Shown here piece after piece: positions 22,346 through 32,515 of a stretch of DNA of 64,000 nt. The stretch covers positions 117,580 through 181,579 of the forward strand of contig JAMAHW010000090.1 in the NCBI GenBank assembly GCA_023627715.1, in the 5' to 3' direction. This DNA is from Periconia sp. R9002 (taxonomy: Eukaryota; Ascomycota; Dothideomycetes; Pleosporales; Periconiaceae). The position numbers and the translations under genes were made by a program. The notes under the pieces were generated by a model. The model did not search any database. It was not told where the DNA came from and saw only the letters and a program-made list of their open reading frames with translations. Numbering within the stretch: position 1 is the first letter of the stretch; each line of letters begins with the position of its first letter.

Positions 22346-25300
22346 TCACTTCCCCCCCTTCCCTTTACCCCCCACCAACCCCTTAACCCCCCTCACCACC
22401 TTTCCCAATCCCCGTCCAACCATCCCAAACCCAAAACTCCACCCCTTTATCCTAACACTCCAAACAAAGAAATAAACCAGCGCCCAATTACTCACGCAAA
22501 ACGCCAAGAAAATCCCAAAGTCGCGCCACTTCTCACCGGGGTCGATGTTGATGGTGGCGAGGTAATCGTCACCTGTCGAGTACGGGCAGTACATGCAGTT
22601 TTGGGAGGCATCGGGGTTGAGGAGGTACCCCGGTGCGGAGGCGAGGAAGGATGATGCGTAGGTCGCGCATGTTTGTTGGGAAGGAGGGATGTTAAAGATT
22701 GCTGTTTCCTCGGGCGTGCAGGTTATGCGTTGGCCGTGGAGGGTGGCTGCGAGGACGCCACCGATCCAGTACGTGGATGGGTTGACGTAGTACATCCAGT
22801 ACCGCCAGAACACGGGGATTTGCGTGTAGGGCCGCACGACGCCGTTGAAGAGGGTGAACATGACGAAGAAGAAGGGCAGCACGTTTGAGATTACGGTGAA
22901 GGAGGGTGCGAAGGCCGTGATCCACTGTCCCCAGCTCGAGATGAAAATGTAAAACAGCATCGTCATGAGAAACACATACCCCGCGGTATCGCTATCCGTG
23001 GGGAGTCCAGCGGGGTAGTACCACAACACCCAATACACGACCGCGCTCACGATCGCGATGGGGATTTCCGCGACGACCTGCGCGGTGGTGAAGGCGACGA
23101 AGCCGTAGATGCGGGAGGGCAGTTCGCGGGCCTGCCAGAGGGTGAGGTTGGAGTAGAATTTGGGGACGACGGCGTTGACGATGGTCGGGGGGATGAGGAG
23201 GATGAGGAAGGACGTGAACATGCGGTTTTGCATGTCGACGATGGAGGAGCCGAGCTGGTAGAAGGTGAAGCCGTTGAAGATGCCGATGATGACGGCCACG
23301 AAGAGTTTGCCGTAGAGGTACGAGGGGTCGCGCCAGTACTGCGTGAAGACGCGTTTGGTGAGGAGCGTGGTTTGGAGGTAGACGGGGGCGGCGAATTCGC
23401 GGGCTTCTTCGTGGGCATTGGGGGAATTCGAGGTTTGTTGGCTGCGGGTGGTTTTGATGCGTTGGATTTCCTCGAGGAGGGCCGCGTTTTGGGGCGACGT
23501 CTTCCATTCTTGGTCCCAGTTGATTTTTTTCCCGTCGCGCTTGATGGGTTTGGCGGCGGTTTCGAGGATGAATTCGGCCACGTTCTTGTGCGGGGGGCAC
23601 GTCACGCCGCGGTCGGCGAAGTACTTGATGACGTCTTTACCGTTCTCGCCCACGGGGCCGAAGTAGAAGGTGTTGCCGCCCGGGTTGAGCGCGAGGATCA
23701 TGTCGAACTGCTGGATGAGGACCGACGAGGGTTGGTGGATGGTGCAGACGATGGCTTGCCCTGCGGCGGCGAGTTTCTTGAGGAAGCGCACGATGGAATA
23801 GGAGCTGTTGCTGTCGAGGCCGCTCGTTGGTTCGTCGAGGAAGAGGAGGAGGGAGGGTTTGGCGGCCAGCTCGACGCCGATGGTTAGGCGCTTCTTTTGT
23901 TCGACACCGAGGCTGGAGATGAGCGCGTCTTGGATGTCGTGGAGTTCCAGCAGGTCGATGATGGTGTCGACGTATTCGATCTTCTCGTGCCGCGGGATGC
24001 TGTTGTCCTGGCGGAGGATGGCGGAGAATTCCAAAGCTTCGCGGATCGTGGCCGTGTTGTCGTGCAGGTCCATTTGTTCGCAGAATCCCGTGCCGCGTTG
24101 GAAGTCACGGCCCAGGGGTTTCCCATCGACGAGCATGTCACCCGAGACGACGCCCGTCGTCTGCCGTTGCGACAGTGTGTTGAGAAGGGTCGTTTTTCCA
24201 GCGCCGGAAGCACCGACGAGGGCAACCATGACGCCTGGCTTTGCGTATCCGTTGACTTTGTTCAGGATCTTTCGCTCGCCGCCGTGGTAAGGCACCGTGT
24301 ACTCGACATTCTCCCAGGTGAAGACGCTTTTGCTGCTCGAGATACCCTCCAGAGCTTTCTCTTCGTCCTGAGCAGCCGTTGTATCTGATCCGCTCGGAGT
24401 GTGCCCATTTTCCATGGCCTTTTCTTCGTCGGCAGGCGCTTGCTGCACGGCTTTCTTGGATTGCCTCGACTTCTTGAAAACCAAGGCTCCCCCACCTGAC
24501 GATGTAAACGAGAACATTTCCGTCCCAAAGACCGTGACGAGCAGATACAAGACCGAAAACGCAATGACGACGCCCCAATTTCTCCATAGGTTGCTCCGAG
24601 AGTACCCGAAGCTCGTACCAATGTAAGACTCTCCAGTGACTGTCTTGGAGTTGGGCGCGGTTCCTGGCAAGCTGCAGCCTTGGAAAGCAGGATCGACTCC
24701 GGGTCCTTGGGGTACGAGTTGCGTTGGGTCGCACTGCATCGTTCGACCGGAGAACTCGTTGGACAAGACGGCTTCGAAAGAGTACGAGATGGGGTTGATC
24801 CAATAAATCCAGCCGAACCATATGTAGTCGTGAAGGAGTTGAGGTCTGGGGATCACGTAGCCGGTGTAGATGATGAGCAGATTGAAGCCGATTCCCGAGA
24901 AGCGAACGGCGTCGTCAATGCTTGGTGAGAGGGCGGCGAACATTCGGTAGAGCGAGGTGACGCAGAAGGTAGTCGTGAACACGAAGAGCAAGTAGATCCA
25001 GAACTTTGAAACGTCGACGTCGAGGCCGGTCATGAAATACATGATAAGGCAGAAGGGGATGACTTGTGCCTGGTTTTCTATTAGCAGCGTCCAAAGATAG
25101 CCTTGGATCATAGGAACCAACTTACCAAAAGCATCGGGAAATCCTGAACCACCCTCGCAACCACCACCGCACTCGGCCTGTAAAAAGCATAATCCTTGTG
25201 CCGCTTCACCACCGCGCGCCCCGACACGGCCTTCATCAACTCACTCAACTGCAGCCAGCCCAAGAACAGAATCGAAAAGAAGACGGTACCACCTCGACTA

Positions 25301-27066
25301 AATGCACCTGACGTGGTGGAGCCCTGCCCGTAAAACAAACTACCCACGATAAGACCGTTGGAAATGATGATGAAGAATTTAGTGTAGAGGGTCGTCTTGT
25401 CGCCCCACGTCAACCAAAACTCGCGCCGCGTGCAGGCCCATACTTGGCGGGGGAAGCTGACAGTGAACGGTGACTTCTTGGACACGGTTTTGGACTTGCT
25501 CTCACGGACGGCGCCTTCGAACTCCTTGGCGTCCTCGTAGTCGCTTCTCTTGATATCGTCTTCGTACTGCGCAATTTCAGCCTGCACGCGCTTGTAGATT
25601 TCCGAGCGACGGAACGCCGCTTCCAGATCCTCAGGAGTCTTGGGTGCAGAAGCCTCGTATCCCTCTCGGAACTGTCGCTCCGTGGGATCCGTGACGGCGG
25701 TGAGGAAGTCGGCGGTGGTTTGGCGATCAGGGCAGTGGAATCCGAGATCGATAAAGTATTGTTTTGCTTCATTTGCGGGGCCTTCGTAGACGCAGCGGCC
25801 TTGGTCGATTACCATCACTTTGTCCATGAGCTCATAAATTCCCTCGCCAGCCTGATACAATGTAACGAAGGTGGTGCGGTTGCTGATATCTGTCATGATT
25901 CGTAGGGATTTGGCGTAGTCGAGAGCCGTGGAAGCGTCCAAACCGCGCGTCGAATTGTCCCAGCAGACGACGGTGGATTTTGCGGCCAGCGTTTCAGCGA
26001 TCGAAACCCGTTTGCGCTCTCCACCGCTCACGCCGCGTACGAATTCGTCTCCCACGGGGGTATACTTTGTATGTGAAATGCCGAAGATCTTGAGCAAAGC
26101 GTTCAGGATGATGGGGATCTCGTCCTTGTCTTTCTTCTTCGTCTTGTTCAACAAAGCGAAATACAGTGTCTGCCAGACGTTCAAATTGGCAAAGTGAGTG
26201 TCGTCTTCAGGGTTGTAATTGACTTCGCCGCGGAACCTCTTGTAATGCGTATCAGCGGGAATACCGCCATACGAGACGTGGCCATCGACCGAAGCGTAGC
26301 TTTCACGGTTGTTGGCGATGGCTTTCAGAAAGGTGCTGCAGCCGGATCCAGGACGCCCAAGAACAAGCATCATCTGTCCGTCCTTTAAAAGCCCCAAGAA
26401 GTCGTGGATGAGCGTCCGTGTCGGTGGTTGACGTCCAAATCTCAACGCCGGCATGAATCCAGATACAAACTTGTATAGATCGGGACCAAAGGTTCCTAGG
26501 ATAGCATCCGGGAGCGTACGCACAAAGACTGAAGTCGATCCCACACCCTTAACAGTAAGGTTGCTCCATACCACGCCGACTTTCTTTGCCGATTGGCCTT
26601 CCTTTCTCTTCTCAAAGTGGCCTTCTTGCATAAACTGGCTCAGCTTGAAGTCATCCTCTTCATCGGCTGCTGCGTCTTCAATATCGCCCGCGCCGTCTTC
26701 TGTCTGTGCAACAGATGCTCGCCGGTCGCGGCTTCGCCTGGTACTAGGCCGACTGATTGCTCTGAACAAGCCGTCGGGCCGCTCGTCTGCGGCGTGTGAT
26801 TTGTGTCTTGACATTGTACTCAACGTCTGTCTCAAGACGTCAAAGTCCTGGAGAGCGGTTTGCTCATTGAAGCGACCGGCATCCCGCTCGCCCCAGGTAC
26901 CGCTCCTGTCTGTGCTCTCGCCATTGCTGTCACTGCTGTCGCTGCTATCATCACCTCGAGGGACTTCCTCCTCGCGTTGTTCGCGTGGGCCGTGTTCTTC
27001 CTCGTTGTGCCAAGGGTTGCGCCGTCTATCATCGTCCTGCGATGGCGGGAGATTTGTGACCCACAT
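22346..27066 (-). CDS. Full-size PDR-type (ABCG) ABC transporter
   Basis: Join 27066-25126, 25069-22346 gives 1554 residues; the 56-nt intron has a GTAAGT donor and the join reads FPMLL|AQVIPFCLIMYFMTG. Such pumps export hydrophobic drugs, sterols or toxins across the plasma membrane. The order is NBD1-TMD1-NBD2-TMD2. NBD1 has the fungal degenerate Walker A GRPGSGCST (about 237), signature VSGGERKRVS (about 345) and WDNSTRGLDA in place of a usual Walker B (about 370). NBD2 has a standard Walker A GASGAGKTT (about 932), the altered signature EQKKRLTIG (about 1035) and LLFLDEPTSGLDS (about 1060). This asymmetric pair of sites is normal for the PDR family. The N-terminal 100 residues are acidic and Ser/Asp-rich. 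Length fits the family (about 1450-1600). Substrate cannot be inferred; no obvious biosynthetic cluster adjoins it. Confidence 0.95.
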
Positions 27067-28742
27067 GATGAAGGTATGATGAGGATATCACTTCACCGGG
27101 CGCAGACGAGATGTCTGTTCAAATGGCTGACAACTCCACAGAGTGGAAGGTGCAATGGATACGAGAAGCAATTTGAGGGGATGAGGACAGGATTCAAGAC
27201 ACAACTCGCAGAGCGACTACCTAATGCAGAGCGAGTTGAGTGCATTGCTTGCTAATATACGCGAGGGAGCAATCGACATGTTTACAAATGCAGTTTCGGG
27301 GCCAGCGGAGATACGCACTGGACGATTTCGTCATGTCGAGTATTTAGTACCAACAAGCGGAATCAAAAAAAAAAAAGTCGAAACGCCTTTGGCCATCCAT
27401 CATGGGCGCATGGCTAGTGCCCAACCGTCAACGTCCCACTCATCATTCCGCGCATGAGTCAGATGCCGTGATTCGGCGGTGGGAACCTGTGTCGTCTTGG
27501 AACTCTGAGCAAAACGAAGGCATGATGGAAGACGCCAGAAAAATCAATTTGGATATCTACGAGCCGTCGATCAGACCCTGGAACGCGGTGATTGGTGGGC
27601 TGGGGGATGGTGGATACACCGTACAATGCTGTACTCCCCATGTTCGAACTTGAGACGGTAATACCGGTACAATTCTCTTGTTTGCGTTATCTCCGGTTGA
27701 AACCATAGTCGCAGACTCTATCCACAATCTTGCTGTCTCTGTTCTGATCGCAGAGCGTGGGGGGAGAAGTCCCCACCGCGATTACTATGCGAGACAACAT
27801 TACTAACCTCACTGCACATCTTTCCTAATGCGACTATGCGACACAACATTTTGGCGCCATCTGTGCGTCGTAATATTAACGAACAATCATTCAGGCCCGA
27901 GACTTTTCGGAGGGCCCTGATTGCATGCCTATCAGCTTGTTTCTCTCATTGGAGCACCACTTGGCCTGCCGAGCTGCTCTTAGCCAAAAAACAAAAAATC
28001 CTTCCTCATTCGGATTTATAATCCTAACCCCCGTGCATACACGCGTGTAGGTATTTCGTATGTACCTGTCCATCCTCTGCCAGCTACTCCCGCGCCGCAT
28101 ACAACCGTTGAGAGTAAATTAGTCGTCCCGCAAGCGTTCCAACCGGATTCTCGCATAAGCAAGTCAACAAACACTGGGACTGAAACCTTAAAAATTGATA
28201 AGCTGGATCCATTCACATGTGCAAAAGTCTCTGTTGGATGCGCTAAAAAGTCGAGCATTAGTTGCCGTTTTTGGGCTCTTAATCCCATCATGCAGTAGGC
28301 TCGGATTCCTCGCACGGAACGGTGAGCCTCGTGTGCGGCTAGAGAGGCGGGTTGTGCAGATAGGCAATGTTGGCGATGTGCAGTGCAGTGCATATTGGAG
28401 TGAAGGGTGCTTGGCGTTCAACAAGATTGATGGTTGATGAGGATAAAAGCGCCGAGCGTGATGGATCACGCAGCTGATTTTTCTTTTCTCTCTTTTTGAT
28501 TCCTTTTTTGGTTTTCGTATTTCCAATTCTGAAAGATTCTAATAAATCAGGTTTTGTGTGCAAGCCTCTTCCCCCGTCTGGATAAATGAAAAAAAGAGGT
28601 ATCTACTTTTCGAGTGGCTGCATGAGATAAACGAAAAGCACCTACGATGCTTTCCAACTTTTCTGACAAATCAAAGCCTCCCTCCCTACAAAGATCTGCA
28701 GACTTCGAAGTAGCCCTACCCCAACACAAACCCTCTCCCCCC
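27067..28742. other. Upstream region of the ABC transporter; hairpin and short repeats
   Basis: 1.7 kb without a recognised gene. It includes an A13 run near 27365, a hairpin GTGGGG-N8-CCCCAC at 27757-27776, and a near-repeat of CTATGCGAGACAACATT (about 27786) and CTATGCGACACAACATT (about 27834). The right end is 3' flank of the aldo-keto reductase gene. Open frames of 60-125 codons here show no family pattern. Confidence 0.5.
27757..27776. repeat. Short inverted repeat (6-bp stem, 8-nt loop)
   Basis: GTGGGG at 27757-27762 pairs with CCCCAC at 27771-27776. It lies about 690 bp upstream of the ABC transporter start. It may be chance or a protein-binding site. Confidence 0.4.
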
Positions 28743-29692
28743 TTAAACCCCCTCATTATCAACAGCCTGCACAATCGCCCCCTCACTCCCCCTATCCAAC
28801 CCATCCAAATCCTCCATATCCCCTTGATCCAACTCAAACCCATACACATCCGCATTACTCGCGATCCTCTCTGGATTATCACTCTTGGGCAGGGGCACCC
28901 ACCCTTTCTGCAGACAATACCTGATGAGGATCTGGTTGGTAGGTTTGGCGTGTTTCTCCGCGATGCGGAGCAGCGTTTTGTCGGAGGCTTTGAGGTTGCG
29001 GACGAGAGGGCAGTAGGCTTCTATGACGATGTTGTTGGAGGTGCAGTATTGTGTTGTTTGGCGTTGTTGGCACCAGGGGTGGAGCTGTGCAGTGTTTTTT
29101 GTCAGTGTTGTTTTGATTGATGGGTGAAGGAGTGATGTGGTAGATATGATTGCAGACGTACTTCGATTTGGTTTACAGCTGGTGGCCATGTCTTGCCGAT
29201 TTGTTTGATTTCTTCAATGTGATTGATGCCGTAGTTGCTTACGCCAATGTCTCTCACGATCCCCTTCTCCTTCGCCCACTCTAACGCAAGCCACATCACT
29301 CGTCTCTTCTCCTTCCCCCCATTCGGACTGTGTATCAGAAATAAATCCACGTACCCCACCTCATCCTTCCCGTCTCTCACATCCAACTTCCTCACACTCT
29401 CCTCAATCATTTGATACGTTTCATCTACGTCTTTCCCTGCCGAGAGGATTTTCGTGGTGATGTATATTTCGGAGCGCGGGATGCCGGATTCGAAAATGGC
29501 GCGTCCCACCGAGGCTTCGTTTTCGTAGTAGATTGCAGTGTCAATGTGGCGGTACCCGGCTTGGAGCGCGGTTTTGCACGAGGCGATGCATGTTGAGGGG
29601 GGTGAGAGGTAGACACCGAAACCGAGGTGAGGGATGGAGTGCGGGGAGGAAGGGAGTGGGAGGGTGGAGGTGAGGGTGAGTTTGGGAGACAT
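28743..29692 (-). CDS. Aldo-keto reductase
   Basis: Join 29692-29162, 29084-28743 gives 290 residues; the intron has a GTACGT donor and CACAG acceptor, and the join reads VNQIE|LHPWCQQ, the family motif. It is an NADPH-dependent (beta/alpha)8-barrel oxidoreductase reducing aldehydes or ketones. The catalytic tetrad is visible: D51 and Y56 (HIDTAIYYENE), K81 (IYITTKI) and H121 (LFLIHSP). The cofactor-site region DIGVSNYGINHIEEI and the late LPKSDNPERIASNADVYGFEL are intact. Start: ATG at 29692; the frame runs two codons further up only to a TTG. Length is slightly short of the usual 300-330, with a short C-terminal tail ending AVDNEGV. Substrate unknown. It is divergent from MRI1, with 525 bp between start codons. 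Confidence 0.92.
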
Positions 29693-29953
29693 GGTCAAAT
29701 TTTGGCTTTGAAGGGAGAATGATTCGATAGGAAGGAATCGTGCTTATTGAAGGGGCAAGGAGAAGGTTTCTTAAGTGTATGAATAGACTATTATCATTTT
29801 GTCGTGATGTCAAGACTTTCTTTCGTACATATAAACTGGAGTGGGGACCCACACCAGACTTTGAACAGTGTGTGAATTAGGGGGATACAAAGTCTCAATT
29901 GATTCATCGCATTTTTACAGTGTTTGCAAACGAACAGGACATTCCCGAGGAAT

Positions 29954-29973
29954 GTATATATATATATATATAC
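29954..29973. repeat. TA dinucleotide microsatellite
   Basis: G(TA)nC alternating tract of 20 bp, perfectly self-complementary. Confidence 0.9.
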
Positions 29974-30011
29974 AAATCAGGTAAACATCGAAATGTAGGT
30001 TGCCAGAAGTC

Positions 30012-30043
30012 GTTAGCGTCAGAAGGAGTTAGCGTCAGAAGGA
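30012..30043 (+). repeat. Perfect 16-bp tandem duplication
   Basis: GTTAGCGTCAGAAGGA occurs twice with no gap, about 175 bp upstream of the MRI1 start codon. Confidence 0.9.
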
Positions 30044-30217
30044 GAGAACCCTCGAGCGGAAGTGGAACGTGCGGCCCCTGTCATGCATGTAAAAAAGTGT
30101 CCCGCCTTCACGTGCAGTGGCGTCACTTTCCAATATTGTTTTGCGCGCAGCTAAATTCTCCATCCAAAAGTTGAATTCAATTCAGTTTCCATTTTCCGGC
30201 GTCGATCGACTCTCAAA

Positions 30218-31446
30218 ATGGTCCTACAGGCGATCAAATACTCCAGAGGCCAGCTAGAGATCTTGGACCAGCTGAAACTACCGCACCAAGAGGAATACGA
30301 TCATGTATACTCGAGCACTGACGCATGGCATGCTATTAAGGAGATGCGCACCCGAGGGGCGCCAGCAATCGCCATCGTGGCTGCATTGGCGCTGGCAGTC
30401 GAGCTTGTGAATATGAAGCTCACGCCTGTAGCAGAGGAGGTCAAAGTTTTCATTATTGAAAAGTTGGACTATCTGGTGACGAGCCGACCCACCGCCGTCA
30501 ACCTGGCGGACGCCGCGCGGAAACTGAGGAAAATAACTGAAGATGCAGCCGTTGCAAAGGATGCAAATGGAGAGAGCGTAAGAGAAGCATACGTAGCAGC
30601 AGCAGAGAAGATGTTGATCGATGATGTGAGCGACAATGAAAACATTGGAAAACATGGCGCCGAATGGATCGTGAGCAACACGGACGCAGGCAAGAAGGGC
30701 AAGGTCAGCATGATAACCCACTGTAATACCGGGTGAGACATGACTTTCTGATTTCTTGTATGAGCGCAACTAAACTGTACAGTTCTCTGGCCACGGCAGG
30801 ATATGGCACAGCTTTGGGTGTCATTCGATCACTGCATTCTCAAGGAGCGCTGAAACACGCCTTCTGCACAGAAACGCGACCCTACAATCAGGGCTCGCGT
30901 CTGACCGCATTCGAGTTAGTCCACGACCAAATCCCAGCAACTCTAGTGACAGACTCGATGGCGGCTGCCCTCATCCGACTCAAAGGGGAGAGTGAGAATA
31001 TCGCGGGTATCGTCGTGGGTGCAGACCGAGTAGCAGCAAATGGAGATACGGCAAACAAGATCGGTACCTATTCTTTGGCAATTTTGGCCAAACACCACGG
31101 AATCAAGTTCCTGGTCGCTGCCCCTCGGACTACCATCGATCTCGGCACCAAATCGGGGGCTGACATTGTTATTGAGGAGCGTCCGGGCAAGGAGGTGACA
31201 CTGGTCAAGGGACCGAGGCATGACGGGGCGACGTTGGATCTTGCCGTTGTTGAAACGGTGAGCATTGCAGCAAATGGGATAGGCGTCTGGAACCCAGCCT
31301 TCGATGTGACGCCAGCAGAGTTGATTGACGGCATCATCACGGAGGTGGGGGTGGTGGAGAAGGATAATAGTGGAGTGTTCCACCTGGAACATGTCTTCGA
31401 AGGAGAGGGCACACAGAACAAGCCTTCGACGATTGGGGGTATCTAG
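30218..31446 (+). CDS. MRI1: Methylthioribose-1-phosphate isomerase
   Basis: Join 30218-30732, 30783-31446 gives 392 residues; the 50-nt intron splits the Gly of THCNTG|SLATAG. The enzyme converts 5-methylthioribose-1-phosphate to methylthioribulose-1-phosphate in the cytosolic methionine salvage pathway, and belongs to the eIF2B alpha/beta/delta-like superfamily. The catalytic Cys is C169 (HCNTG) and the catalytic Asp D253 ([12 protein letters not shown]). Other family motifs are [53 protein letters not shown] and [20 protein letters not shown]. Length matches the family. The start is the first ATG, context CAAAATGG. No other methionine-salvage gene is in the window. Confidence 0.96.
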
Positions 31447-31731
31447 CTAGGCAGGAGTGTAGCGTAGTCGGGAACTGCCTATTTGGAATCTGCCATGTCG
31501 CAAGCCAGCTCACGCGAGTTTGGTGCTGTGCATATGGGACTGTTCTGCGGTCTTCACTGCTATAAAGTTTTCTCCATGTATGCCGATCTGTGGCCCACGC
31601 TCCAACGTTTCTTCAACTCGTCTGCCCCTCCCTATGTCGTACCGGCATGCTTGGGGTTCTGCCGGGGAACGCATGGTGCCAACAGATATATGCCCAATAG
31701 AGAAGCATGAATAAACTCAGCGCTATACGAT

Positions 31732-32041
31732 TCACGATGAACCGGCCTTCTTGTCGTTCGCAGGAGGGTCGGTGGAAGATGGTTTGGATTGCGCCTGGGG
31801 TTGAGCCTGTAGATTGCGCTCGTCCTCGTCGGCTTTGGCAAGGAGCTCTTCGATCTTTTTCTCCAGAGAATCAAGGTGATTTTCAAGAGCAGTGGCGGCT
31901 CGCTCACCACGCGCTATTTCTTGGAAGGCCTACGATATGCATCAATAAGATGACAGTGTGTAGTGAGAAGGGGGTGCTAACCTTGGCGAAGTCTGGCTCA
32001 GCAGAGGCGCTGTTCGTATCTTGATTTTCTTGATTAGCCAT
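31732..32041 (-). CDS. Small acidic coiled-coil protein, unknown function
   Basis: Join 32041-31982, 31929-31732 gives 85 residues; the 52-nt intron has GTTAGC..CGTAG ends. The reading frame is split by the intron, so each exon is easy to miss. It starts MANQENQDTNSASAEPDFAK and continues AFQEIARGERAATALENHLD, SLEKKIEELLAKADEDERN. A predicted coiled coil (ALENHLDSLEKKIEELLAKA) is followed by a Gln/Pro/Ser-rich tail ending KKAGSS. No signal peptide, membrane segment or zinc motif. The in-frame splice, the heptad pattern and the good ATG context (GCCATGGC) support it as real. I do not recognise a named family. It is tail-to-tail with MRI1 and head-to-head with PAN1 (474 bp between start codons). 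Confidence 0.72.
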
Positions 32042-32515
32042 GGCGAACTTGGTATGCTGATGTGTATGTTTGATGTGAGGGTTGTATGATGTTGTGTTGG
32101 AGTAAGTACAATGGTGATTTGATGACGGAGCCGAGAGGGCTGCGGGCGGTAGCTAGCGGCGCAATGGACAGACAGGCTATGCCGCATAGACGTCTAGAGA
32201 CTGTATTACGTGTTGCCCGTGTCCTTCATTGGCAGGTACCCGCAACGGCCATCTATCCTTGGAACTTGGATTATTGTTATTCCATCCAGCCTTCCTGCGA
32301 CCTGCAACTCCCTTGTCCGGTCTTGTCTTGCTTGTCCGATTGCTATTGCACAATCCCTCCTCCTACCTCCCCACTACCCCATCTATTCATCCCCATCTGC
32401 ACCCGGCCCCTGGGCTCACCCGCGTGCCCACCCCCTCGCTTCGTACTCCTTTCTTCTCTCGCTTCATGCGTAGCCGCTGATTGCGAGCCAGCGTCCCTGC
32501 GACCACTCGCCCGCC
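32042..32515. promoter_or_regulatory. Divergent upstream region of the small coiled-coil gene and PAN1
   Basis: 474 bp between divergent starts. The PAN1-proximal half (about 32280-32470) is a long pyrimidine-rich tract, typical of fungal leaders. No specific site identified. Confidence 0.5.

Larger units (their letters stand above)
29693..30217. promoter_or_regulatory. Shared divergent upstream region of AKR and MRI1
   Basis: 525 bp between two divergent start codons. It contains an alternating TA tract (about 29954-29973) and a perfect 16-bp tandem duplication, GTTAGCGTCAGAAGGA, at 30012-30043. Either could affect promoter activity; no factor site was identified. Confidence 0.55.

Noticed and set aside
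22673..24388. Long + strand frames opposite the ABC transporter
   Set aside because: Antisense shadows with Gly/Val/Glu-rich translations caused by codon bias of the real gene.
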